Shown here piece after piece: positions 7,158 to 14,162 of a stretch of 22,684 nt of DNA; position 1 is the first letter of the stretch, and the number at the start of each line of letters is the position of its first letter. The notes below the pieces were generated by a model. The model had not been told where the DNA came from. It did not search any database and was given only the letters and a program-made list of their open reading frames with translations. The stretch lies in assembly GCF_040649515.1 (NCBI RefSeq), contig NZ_JBEZFP010000146.1:1-22684 (forward strand). The letters run 5' to 3'. The translations under genes were made by a program, and so were the position numbers. This DNA comes from Yinghuangia elevatio (lineage in GTDB: Bacteria > Actinomycetota > Actinomycetes > Streptomycetales > Streptomycetaceae).

Positions 7158-8105
7158 TCAGCCCCGCAGTTCGCGGAGGCGCTTGACTACTTCGCCCGCG
7201 CCTGCAGCCAGGACAGCCAGGACCGTCACGGTGTAGAAGGAGTCCGGGGTCTGCCAGCCGCCGTTGAAGTCGGCCAGAAAGACCGGGTTGAAGAACTCCT
7301 CGTCGTACAGGATCCACGCCAGCGGCAGGCTGAAGGCGGCCTGGGCGGCGATGCCCCAGACCGCGAGAGATCGCGTGGCCCCGCGTACCGCACGGACCGC
7401 GTCGATTGTCACCAGCGCGGCAAGTCCGGCCAGGATCGGCCAGATCCAGCCCGACCATAGGCCGGGCTCCAGGGCGTCTACGTGGGTGCCGTCCTCGATG
7501 CGGTACGGCTGCGCGGTGTGCTGCCACACGATGAGCGCGGCCAGAAGCGCGTGCCACGTCATCGACGCGTACGCCGGTGTGCCCGGTTCCGTCGGCGTGT
7601 GGCGGTCCGGCAGGTCGTCGGGCGTCCATGTGGCGCCGGCAACGGCGGTCCGCTTTCCGGACCGCTCGACGACGGCGAACACCACCGTGAGCCAGGCGAC
7701 CAACTGCGCGCCCACGGTGAGCACCGTCCCGACGGCCCCGCCGATCACGTCCGGGGTCCCCCGGCCGTCGACGACATCGAGCACCGCACTCACCGCCACG
7801 ACCACCGGCAGTACGGCGGACAGCAGGAGGGTGAGGATCCGTATGTACGTCGGGTAGAGCGCGGGGCCGACCAGCGCCAGCGGGCGGTCGGTGTACCGGG
7901 AGGCGAGCCGGATCGGGTCGCCCAACTCGACGAGCACCTCGCGCTCGGCGGATTCCGGGTCGTCCGCGCCGCGCGCCTCGACCGTGTCGGCGATCGTGGC
8001 ACGCAACTCGTCAGCCACGTCTCCGCGTTGGTCGGCCGAGATGTGTCGAACGACCTCCGCCACATAGCGATCGGTCAGCTCACCAGCGCCGGTCATCTGC
8101 AACAT
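7158..8105 (-). CDS. HAAS-domain membrane protein (PadR partner)
   Basis: This is a protein of 315 residues. The first ~85 residues are helical and read like a HAAS/permease-prefix signalling domain: LTDRYVAEVVRHISADQRGD, VADELRATIADTVEAR, then AEREVLVELGDPIRLASRYT. About six membrane segments follow, starting with ILTLLLSAVLPVVVAVSAVL. HAAS proteins are typically encoded with a PadR regulator and are thought to work with it. Here the ATG at 8105 lies 2 nt after the PadR stop codon and has a GGGAGG ribosome site inside the end of padR, so the two are translationally coupled. A second ATG at 8096 is possible. Expression should follow the palindromic operator upstream of padR. The exact function of the membrane part is unknown. 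Confidence 0.85.
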   Translation of the reverse strand: MLQMTGAGELTDRYVAEVVRHISADQRGDVADELRATIADTVEARGADDPESAEREVLVELGDPIRLASRYTDRPLALVGPALYPTYIRILTLLLSAVLPVVVAVSAVLDVVDGRGTPDVIGGAVGTVLTVGAQLVAWLTVVFAVVERSGKRTAVAGATWTPDDLPDRHTPTEPGTPAYASMTWHALLAALIVWQHTAQPYRIEDGTHVDALEPGLWSGWIWPILAGLAALVTIDAVRAVRGATRSLAVWGIAAQAAFSLPLAWILYDEEFFNPVFLADFNGGWQTPDSFYTVTVLAVLAAGAGEVVKRLRELRG

Positions 8106-8107
8106 CC

Positions 8108-8446
8108 TCAACAGCCTCCCTCGGTCAGTCGCGCAATCGACGCACCGAGCTCCTGCCATTCGCGCAGCAGCCCGGTGCGGACCTGCGCGCCCTCAGGACT
8201 GACCCGGTAGAACTTGCGCGGTCTGGACTCGTCGGTGTTCCACTCACTGATGAGCAACCCTTGCTTCTCCAGGCGGCGCAGCAGCGGGTACAAGGTGTTG
8301 CCGTCGACAGCCACCCCGGTGTCGCCCAGTGTCTCCAGAAGCGCGTACCCGTACTGCGGCTCCTCCAGGAGCGCCAGGCACGCCAGAACGACTGTGCCGC
8401 GGCGCAGTTCCTGGACGTGACTGACGATCAGCTCACCAGTGTCCAT
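8108..8446 (-). CDS. PadR-family transcriptional repressor
   Basis: This is a 112-residue winged-helix regulator. LRRGTVVLACLALLEEPQYG begins the PadR fold, YALLETL and NTLYPLLRRLEKQGLL are the recognition-helix region with the hallmark LYPxLxRLExxG motif, and RKFYRVSPEGAQ is the wing (RKYYxLTxxG in the family). The short C-terminal helix ends LREWQELGASIARL. Such proteins bind palindromic sites as dimers and release DNA when a small hydrophobic ligand or a partner protein binds. A perfect 9-bp inverted repeat lies 10 nt upstream of its start, consistent with autorepression of the padR and HAAS operon. Confidence 0.93.
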   Translation of the reverse strand: MDTGELIVSHVQELRRGTVVLACLALLEEPQYGYALLETLGDTGVAVDGNTLYPLLRRLEKQGLLISEWNTDESRPRKFYRVSPEGAQVRTGLLREWQELGASIARLTEGGC

Positions 8447-8453
8447 GCATCAC

Positions 8454-8480
8454 ACGATAGTGTGTGCCACACACTATTGT
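8454..8480 (-). promoter_or_regulatory. Probable PadR operator
   Basis: ATAGTGTGT (8457-8465) and ACACACTAT (8469-8477) are perfect 9-bp arms around a GCC spacer, with two more pairs outside a single mismatch. The centre lies about 20 nt upstream of the padR ATG, inside the expected promoter, so bound PadR would block its own transcription. The AT content is higher than that of the flanking DNA. Confidence 0.75.
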
Positions 8481-9073
8481 CACGCGCCCGCACCCAAGCG
8501 GCGCTCCCCGGCTCAATCCTTCCGGCACCTCTGACGGACTCGCCCTGCCTGTGGTCTCCCCCGGGAGGCCCCAGCCCTGCCGGTCGGTAGATGTCTACGG
8601 CAAGGGCCCACTCTCATAAGTGAGTTCGCCAGAAGGCAGACACGAAGGTCAATAATCCCGTGCGTGGCGGCGGGCAGGCATGAGCCAGACCGGCGATCTC
8701 CCGATGACCTAACGACGAGGCAGGACGACGAACCCGACCCCCGGCAGCACCTCGACGCAGATGCCGGGGCGCCGTTTCTTCGGGACGTGGGCACCCGACC
8801 ACCCGCCGCTCATTCCCCGCGTACGCCCCGACACGGACCAGCCCACCCGCCCCGGGGCCCAGAGCCTCGTGGGCCTCCTGCTCCTCCGACAGCGCCCCCA
8901 TCCGCCACCCGTCCTGACCGCACCCATCCGATTTGCGCGGGTCCAATGGCGGACACGCAGCGACGTGTGAACAGAAAGCACAGATACGACAAGATTGCTT
9001 GCCTTGCAGCGTGTGTGAATGGTCGGTGTGTGAGGCGGGTGCGTCATTCTGAAACGTGGGGTCTGGCACACCT
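8481..9073. other. Intergenic stretch; one weak broken small gene
   Basis: There is no solid gene. The best candidate is on the minus strand from an ATG at 8901 to a TAG at 8709. One frame reads MGALSEEQEAHEALGPGAGG and LVRVGAYAGNERRVVG, and a second frame ends RPGICVEVLPGVGFVVLPRR. Joined by a frameshift near 8775 they would make a coherent protein of about 64 residues with no known function. This is only an impression. The promoter of the metallopeptidase-like gene must lie in the right half, but I see no clear -35/-10 pair. Confidence 0.3.
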
Positions 9074-10441
9074 ATGTCAGGTGAGTTTTCGGAAACGTTT
9101 TGGCCGGAGGGCCTGGGCCGCATCTGGCAGACCGCCCGCCGCCTCGCCGGGCGTGCCGATGCTCGCGCGGCAGCCTCGGCGCGTTCGGACCGGCCCTGGG
9201 CGTGGAGCATCGACCGCTCTCAGCAGGTCCTCCGCCATCTGCTCTGGCGTGCGGGTGTGCCGGTGGACCCCTTCCCGGTCCGCAATCCGTGGCTCGCCGC
9301 GGCGTCCGGGATCGCCGAAATCAACGCGGCTGCCGCCCGGGCGCTCCAAGCCTCACAAGCGGGGCTCGACGGCCAGTACCCCCACGTAGCGGAGGTGACG
9401 TTCGGAGACAACGTCGATCCTGACCGGGCGCGTCATTTCCTGGACGGGGTGCTGTTGGCGGCCGAGCACTTCCCCGACGCCCCGGTGTCGCTGGTGGACG
9501 ACAGACCACTGAGCAACCAGCCCCTGGCCGGTGTCGACCACGGCCAAGTGTCCGCCGAGACAGGGTCGACTCTCTCCATGTCCCCGTCCGCCGACAACAA
9601 GCCTGGTCGCTTTGTACACGCGCGGTCGGAAATCCTCGTGGACTCCGACTCCTACCTGTCCGCGGACCCTGACACACAACGGATCAACGACGCCGCCCTA
9701 CGCGCGACCGAGCGCGATGGGCTGCTCCTGGGGTTGGGCGCAATCCTGCCGACGCCCGCAGGCGTGCACGAGTACATCCATTCGGTCGACAAAGCGATGG
9801 CACACCCCGAATGGCGCGAGGCCGACGTGGTCCCGGGCCATCCGCTGTCGCTGCGCGACGAGGCGTTGGCCGAGGTCGGCCGACGCGTGGGTAAACCCAC
9901 GGACCAGGTATCCCGGGATGATGTCGTAAGCGTCTGGGGAGAGTACGCCGCCACCGACCTCAGCGAGTTCGTACCCGTCCTGGTCGCCGACAAGATCGTC
10001 AACGGGCCCTATGCGGACCACTTCAGCCACCGTGTGTACGACCGCCTGCAAGTCGCAGTGAGCGCCTTCAAACCCGGCCCCGGTGCGAAACTACAAAAAT
10101 GGCGCGGGCGGCCGCGCACCGGCAACTCCCACGGCATCTCCGAACTATTCGACGAATATCCCGTGTTGCCGCCGGGCGCACCGACCGCATCGTCCGGCCA
10201 GCAGGAAGACGCCCGCATCAGCCGGACGGCCGAGATCCACGGCGCGATGGCGGTCGCCTGCGCCGGTCTCACCCCGGCAGCCAACACCGCCGCGGCCCCG
10301 AAAAGCCCCGTCCTCCGTAGCCCATCCACGGTTACGACCAACCGCCCCGAGATCCTGCGCAGTATCACCCCGCCACAGATCGACAAGGCCCACGAGCTCA
10401 AAGAAGCATCGGGCCTCGGTACGTCCCTGGACCTCAACTGA
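9074..10441 (+). CDS. Putative zinc metallopeptidase effector with HEYIH motif
   Basis: This is a protein of 455 residues from the ATG at 9074, with a GGGG stretch 12 nt upstream. An in-frame GTG at 9056 is an alternative start. The centre carries VHEYIHSVDKAM, in which H232-E233-x-x-H236 is the zinc-binding HExxH motif. About 60 residues on, GEYAATDLSEFVPVLVADKI places E298 where gluzincins and anthrax-lethal-factor-like peptidases supply the third metal ligand, in a context like the YAxxxxxEFxAE of toxin-type metallopeptidases. I infer a catalytic domain from about residue 180 to 325. The N-terminal part (1-170) has no recognised fold. The C-terminal ~110 residues are rich in Pro, Ala and Ser and probably disordered. 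There is no signal peptide, lipobox or membrane segment, so export would need a dedicated secretion system. It stands alone, without an evident immunity gene. The overall family is not recognised. Confidence 0.75.
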   Translation: MSGEFSETFWPEGLGRIWQTARRLAGRADARAAASARSDRPWAWSIDRSQQVLRHLLWRAGVPVDPFPVRNPWLAAASGIAEINAAAARALQASQAGLDGQYPHVAEVTFGDNVDPDRARHFLDGVLLAAEHFPDAPVSLVDDRPLSNQPLAGVDHGQVSAETGSTLSMSPSADNKPGRFVHARSEILVDSDSYLSADPDTQRINDAALRATERDGLLLGLGAILPTPAGVHEYIHSVDKAMAHPEWREADVVPGHPLSLRDEALAEVGRRVGKPTDQVSRDDVVSVWGEYAATDLSEFVPVLVADKIVNGPYADHFSHRVYDRLQVAVSAFKPGPGAKLQKWRGRPRTGNSHGISELFDEYPVLPPGAPTASSGQQEDARISRTAEIHGAMAVACAGLTPAANTAAAPKSPVLRSPSTVTTNRPEILRSITPPQIDKAHELKEASGLGTSLDLN

Positions 10442-10630
10442 AGTCCGAGGTTCGGACGTGGGAATGACCCCACGGTGGTTCGCAGTAGGTGGTGTTGCGC
10501 GACTCCGGGCGATCGGCCATCACGTCACAACGCCTTCGGGCCCGTCACGGTCAGTTGGGTGTCGGGGTGGCAGGTGCGCGTGGTCCCGCAGCCGCCGTGC
10601 CGCCCCGGCAGGACGGGCGCGGGACCGGAA
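10442..10630. other. Intergenic
   Basis: Nothing convincing is visible between the metallopeptidase-like gene and the terminator. Neither strand has a supported gene. Confidence 0.5.
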
Positions 10631-10662
10631 AGGCCGCCTCCTCCTCACGGAGAAAGCGGCCT
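10631..10662 (-). terminator. Hairpin terminator downstream of the tRNA-Pro remnant
   Basis: AGGCCGC (10631-10637) pairs with GCGGCCT (10656-10662), and an inner CTCC/GGAG stem extends it. On the minus strand the stem is followed by TTTCC. It lies about 18 nt after the CCA end of the tRNA-like sequence, the usual place and form of a Streptomyces tRNA terminator, so it was probably the terminator of that tRNA gene. Confidence 0.65.
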
Positions 10663-10679
10663 CTGACCTGCGTTAATGC

Positions 10680-10737
10680 TGGTCGGGACGAGAGGATTCG
10701 AATCTGGGACCCCTTGAACCTCCAGCCGCGACGCTAC
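10680..10737 (-). pseudogene. Degenerate 3' half of a tRNA-Pro gene (integration scar)
   Basis: Read on the minus strand the segment begins GGTAGCG, like a D-arm, continues CTGGAGGTTCAAGGGG, close to an anticodon arm with CTGGGGGTCAGGGGG, then ATTCGAATCC in place of the T-arm, and ends TCCCGACCA. The match to the 3' half of an actinobacterial tRNA-Pro is good, but the anticodon and T stems contain mismatches and the 5' half is absent, so no functional tRNA can form. The 3' ends of tRNA-Pro genes are known attachment sites for actinomycete integrative elements of the pSAM2 type. A detached 3' half that still carries its terminator is what the far end of such an insertion looks like. Confidence 0.6.
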
Positions 10738-10880
10738 CCCGCCCTGACCTGCAAGGCCGCCTCAACGGGCACGCGCACGAGGCCGGTTCGCCCAACGTCG
10801 AGGCGATTCGGTTCGGTACGCATCAGCTGCACACTCCTCCTATCCCCCAACCGACCGTGTCTGCCGGGGGGACGTCGGAA

Positions 10881-12104
10881 TCATGAGCCGCAGATCGGTG
10901 CTCTCTCCTTGTCGATGATCGCGGTGAGGTCGATCTGGTCGTAGTTGCTGAGGATGACTCCGCACCAGTGCGCATCGCGGTAGATGGTCCAGTTGGTCGA
11001 TTCGCCCGCCGCGCCGCCGCCGTGGGTGAGGAGCCGGTGGTTGTTGACGATCGGGGCCGTCGCACCGTAGGCCATGAAGCTCCGGACGCCGGGAACCGCG
11101 GCACCGCGTGGGCGCATGGGCAGTTTGGCGGTCATGAAGAGTTCGGTGTAGGCGGAATCGAGCAGTCTGCCGTCTTGAAGGGCGTGCGCGAACTTGACCA
11201 GGTCCGAGGTGGTGGAGAAGGCGTTGCCGCCGCCGGTGCCGATGAACATGCGCGCCGCGCCTTCTCCGGCGCGGACGGCATCGATCCTTTGCCCGGACGG
11301 GTTGAGCGCGTAGGGGTGCGCGATGCGCTGGTCGGTCAGCCACTGCTGCCTGGTGTAGAAGTCGGTCCGGGCCATGCCGGCGATGCCGAAGATGTGTTCG
11401 CGGACGTAGTCGTAGAACGACTGTCCGGAGACTGCAGCCACGATCGCGCCGAGTGTGTCGTAGCCGCTGTTGCTGTACCGGCTGCCGGTGCCGGGCGCGA
11501 ACTCCAGCGGCTGCTTCTGAATGATCCTCACCAGCTCGGTGGTGACCTCGTCGGCGCTCGCCCAGGTGCCGACCTTCTCCAGGAATTCCTGATTGTTGAG
11601 GAGGTCGCCCATGCCGGAGGTGTGGGTAAGCAGGTGATGGATGGTCACGGTGTCGGCGATCGCGGCCGGGAAGCCGGGGAGGTAGGTGCCGAGCGTCCCG
11701 TAGCAGTCGAGCTTGCCTTGTTGCGCGAGCTGAAGGATGGCCAAGGCAGTGAACGGCTTGGAGGCGGAGGCGAGCGCGAAGATGGTGTCGGTCCGGTTCG
11801 GTACGGACAGTTCCTTGTCGGCCATCCCATAGGCCCTGGAAAGCACTGTTCGTCCGCGGTGGCTGAGCAGCACGGTTCCGGAAAACTTGTCCTGCGCGGC
11901 CAGTTGCGCGACGAATCGGTCGTACGCGCCGCCGGGACGCAAGTCCTCGGGTATCGGTCCCGTCGTGGTTTGTCCGGCGGTGTCGGTGTAGGCGTTGGCG
12001 GTGGATGCGAGAACGCCGGTGGATGCGAGAACGCCGGCTGGTGTGGCAACGCCCAGGAACCGGAGCAGGTTTCGCCGTGACGCCACAGGTTGGTGTCGAG
12101 TCAT
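10881..12104 (-). CDS. Tat-exported serine hydrolase, class C beta-lactamase / DD-peptidase fold
   Basis: This is a protein of 407 residues. The N-terminus has a twin-arginine motif (SRRNLLRFLG), a hydrophobic stretch and an AxA cleavage site (STANA before YTD), so it is exported folded. The catalytic motifs of the serine beta-lactamase/penicillin-binding fold are all present: S113-A-S-K116 in LASASKPF, the Y210-S-N212 motif in RYSNSGY, and H361-G-G in LLTHGGGAAG. Family members are D-alanyl-D-alanine carboxypeptidases, esterases or AmpC-like enzymes, so it probably acts on peptidoglycan or a related ester or amide outside the cell. The ATG at 12104 has no Shine-Dalgarno. The promoter layout predicts a leaderless transcript that starts at the ATG. 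It follows the MacB-type operon on the same strand with 127 nt between, and shares that operon's upstream boxes. Confidence 0.92.
   Translation of the reverse strand: MTRHQPVASRRNLLRFLGVATPAGVLASTGVLASTANAYTDTAGQTTTGPIPEDLRPGGAYDRFVAQLAAQDKFSGTVLLSHRGRTVLSRAYGMADKELSVPNRTDTIFALASASKPFTALAILQLAQQGKLDCYGTLGTYLPGFPAAIADTVTIHHLLTHTSGMGDLLNNQEFLEKVGTWASADEVTTELVRIIQKQPLEFAPGTGSRYSNSGYDTLGAIVAAVSGQSFYDYVREHIFGIAGMARTDFYTRQQWLTDQRIAHPYALNPSGQRIDAVRAGEGAARMFIGTGGGNAFSTTSDLVKFAHALQDGRLLDSAYTELFMTAKLPMRPRGAAVPGVRSFMAYGATAPIVNNHRLLTHGGGAAGESTNWTIYRDAHWCGVILSNYDQIDLTAIIDKERAPICGS
12000..12035. repeat. 18-bp perfect tandem duplication in the signal peptide
   Basis: The unit GGTGGATGCGAGAACGCC occurs twice without a gap. 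In the hydrolase gene it encodes GVLAST-GVLAST within the hydrophobic part of the Tat signal peptide. The duplication keeps the frame and lengthens the h-region by six residues. Confidence 0.9.
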
Positions 12105-12145
12105 GGTGCTGATGCAACACTGCGCGCTGTTTCCGAGCTGTTTCC
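12104..12145 (-). promoter_or_regulatory. Response-regulator box pair and leaderless promoter of the hydrolase
   Basis: In the direction of the gene, GGAAAC occurs at 12145-12140 and again at 12134-12129, an exact 11-bp period as for OmpR/PhoB-class regulators. Ten bases later comes GTTGCATCA (12118-12110), which aligns base for base in position with GTTCCATGA in the transporter operon promoter. A start 6-7 nt beyond TTGCAT falls on the ATG itself. Confidence 0.65.
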
Positions 12146-12231
12146 TTGCGTACCGGGCGCCGGTGACCGCAAAGAGCCCGACCGGATGTCCGGTCGGGCT
12201 CTCCACAACGGTGTTGGCTGCGGCAGCGGCG

Positions 12232-13485
12232 TCAGGGAGCCGCGAGCGCCTCGGTCGGCGCCAGCCGTGATGCACGGACGGCAGGGTAGAGTCCCGCAAC
12301 GCAACCGATGACCAGCGTTGCTCCTGCCCCTCCGAGGACCGCCCAAGCCGGCACCGACGTCGGCCAGCCCTGGGAGAGGGCGTAGCCCCCGGTCACCCCA
12401 GCTCCGAGGACCGCGCCGCCGACTCCGCCGAGGGCCGACAGCAGCAATGACTCTGCGACGAACTGCGTGCGGATCTGGCCGCGTGTCGCGCCGAGTGAGC
12501 GCCGCAGACCGATTTCGGCGCGGCGTTCGAGCACCGAGATCACCATTGTGTTCGCCACACCGATGCCGCCGACGAGCAGCGCTACCGCGCCCAGGCCCAA
12601 CAGCAGCCCGGTGAACGCTTTTCCTGCCGCCTCCTTCGCGGCCAGCGCGTCGGACGGGCGTGACACTTCGACCTCGTTCGGTGCCTCGGGGTTGGCCGTG
12701 GCGCCCAGCACCTCCCGGACCTGCTCGACGTGTGCCTCGCCGGTCCGGGTGTAGACGGTGGTCGCGTGTCCGTCGAAGTCGAGCACGGTCTCTGCGGCGG
12801 GCCAGCCGATGAACGCGCCCGCGTCGAGTTCCGGCGCCAGCGGGATCGGCTCCAATACGCCGATCACGGTGAACGGCCTTTCGCCGATGAGCACTTGTGG
12901 CCCGGCTTCGACCGAGCCGATGCCCAGGCGTTCGGCAGCGCTCGCGCCCAGCACGACCGCCGGATAGCCGGCGGTGGCGCTGTTGAGCCAGGTCCCGTCG
13001 CGCAACGCGGCGCCGAGCGCCTCACACAGGTTGCCGCGCGCCGCGTACGCCGCGATGCCCTGCGTCTGGGTCTTGGGGATCCTGTCGCTGCGGTAGACCT
13101 TCGCGTCGTCGATGAGGCCCACCGCCGACACGGTGTCGACCGGTTCGAGACGCCCCACCATCGCCTCCGATTCGAGCGGCAGTTGCGCGTCCGCTCCGGT
13201 GACGGTGCTGCCCGGATTGACGGTGAGCAGGTTCGTCCCCATCTCGGCGAGCCGCCGGTCGAGTTCGGCGCGCGAGGACGACGAGATGCCGACCACCGCG
13301 ACCATCGCGGCGATGCCGATGGCGATACCGAGCGCGGACAGGAACGCCCGGAGCGGCCGTGTCCGCAGGCCGACCCCGCCGACCTTGACTATGTCGCGCG
13401 GCGTGAGCCGGGCCGGGCGCAGCGCGGTCCGGTGCGCGGGGGAACCGGACCCGGTCGGGTCGGTCCTGTGGCCGGGCCCGGTCAC
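12232..13485 (-). CDS. MacB/FtsX-type ABC transporter permease
   Basis: This is a protein of 417 residues. It has a cytoplasmic N-terminus and a first membrane segment at about 48-66 (FLSALGIAIGIAAMVAVVG). A large extracytoplasmic MacB_PCD-like domain follows, with EMGTNLLTVNPG and then AVVLGASAAERLGI. Three membrane segments near the C-terminus are joined by the FtsX-family motif ISVLERRAEIGLRRSLGATR and end GLYPAVRASRLAPTEAL. Proteins of this class do not import: they transmit ATP-driven motion to a periplasmic or cell-wall adaptor to export peptides, lipids or antibiotics. The GTG start overlaps the ATPase stop by 4 bp (GTGA), so the two are coupled and form one transporter with the adaptor encoded upstream. 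Confidence 0.95.
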   Translation of the reverse strand: MTGPGHRTDPTGSGSPAHRTALRPARLTPRDIVKVGGVGLRTRPLRAFLSALGIAIGIAAMVAVVGISSSSRAELDRRLAEMGTNLLTVNPGSTVTGADAQLPLESEAMVGRLEPVDTVSAVGLIDDAKVYRSDRIPKTQTQGIAAYAARGNLCEALGAALRDGTWLNSATAGYPAVVLGASAAERLGIGSVEAGPQVLIGERPFTVIGVLEPIPLAPELDAGAFIGWPAAETVLDFDGHATTVYTRTGEAHVEQVREVLGATANPEAPNEVEVSRPSDALAAKEAAGKAFTGLLLGLGAVALLVGGIGVANTMVISVLERRAEIGLRRSLGATRGQIRTQFVAESLLLSALGGVGGAVLGAGVTGGYALSQGWPTSVPAWAVLGGAGATLVIGCVAGLYPAVRASRLAPTEALAAP

Positions 13486-14162
13486 GGGGCCGCCGCTTCG
13501 AGCAGGGAATCCGCCGTGACACGCCCGTCGCGCATGCTGACCTGCCGGGGCAGTGACGCGGCGATCTCACGGTCGTGTGTGATGATCACGACCGTCGTGC
13601 CGGACGCGTGGAGTTCCCGCAGCAGGGTCATGACCCCCGCACCGGACGCCGTGTCGAGGGCGCCGGTGGGTTCGTCGGCGAGCAGCAGGGGCGGATCACC
13701 CGCGACCGCGCGGGCGATCGCGACGCGTTGCCGCTCGCCGCCGGACATCGCGTGTGGACGGTGATGCATCCGGTGGCCCAGGCCCACCCGGCGCAGCGCC
13801 GCTTCCGCACGCTTCCGACGATCGTGGTGGCGCAGGCCGGTGTAGAGCAGGCCGTCGGCGACGTTGTCCAGCGCCGCGGTTCCCGGGGCCAGGTGGAACT
13901 GCTGGAAGACGAAGCCGATGCGTCGAGCCCGCAGCGCCGACAGTTTGGCGTCGGAGAGTCCCGCGACGTCGTACCCGTCGACGTGAACGACGCCGGCGCT
14001 GGGCCGGTCCAGCGTGCCGAGCATGTTGAGCATGGTCGACTTGCCGGACCCGGACGGGCCGACGATGGCCACGAGTTCCCCGTACGCGATGCCGAGTGTG
14101 ATGCCGGACAGCGCGGTCACGCCGCCCGCGTACTGCTTGGAGACGTCGCTCAGAGTGATCAT
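13482..14162 (-). CDS. MacB/LolD-type ABC transporter ATPase
   Basis: This is a 226-residue nucleotide-binding protein. Walker A is GPSGSGKS (35-42), the Q loop is in FVFQQFHL (Q87-Q88), the signature is MSGGERQ (139-145) instead of LSGGQ, Walker B is LLLADEP (159-165), the D loop is GALD, and the H loop is H196 in IITHD. The length and the QQFxLxPxxxALDN sequence are typical of the MacB/LolD branch, which works with FtsX-like permeases. It overlaps the adaptor gene by 4 bp upstream and the permease gene by 4 bp downstream. It powers the transporter at the inner face of the membrane. Confidence 0.97.
   Translation of the reverse strand: MITLSDVSKQYAGGVTALSGITLGIAYGELVAIVGPSGSGKSTMLNMLGTLDRPSAGVVHVDGYDVAGLSDAKLSALRARRIGFVFQQFHLAPGTAALDNVADGLLYTGLRHHDRRKRAEAALRRVGLGHRMHHRPHAMSGGERQRVAIARAVAGDPPLLLADEPTGALDTASGAGVMTLLRELHASGTTVVIITHDREIAASLPRQVSMRDGRVTADSLLEAAAP

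Noticed and set aside
10968..12080. Long + strand open frame opposite the serine hydrolase
   Set aside because: It is a shadow: the opposite strand has all catalytic motifs and a Tat signal, whereas this frame is an Arg/Gly/Glu-rich translation without any motif.
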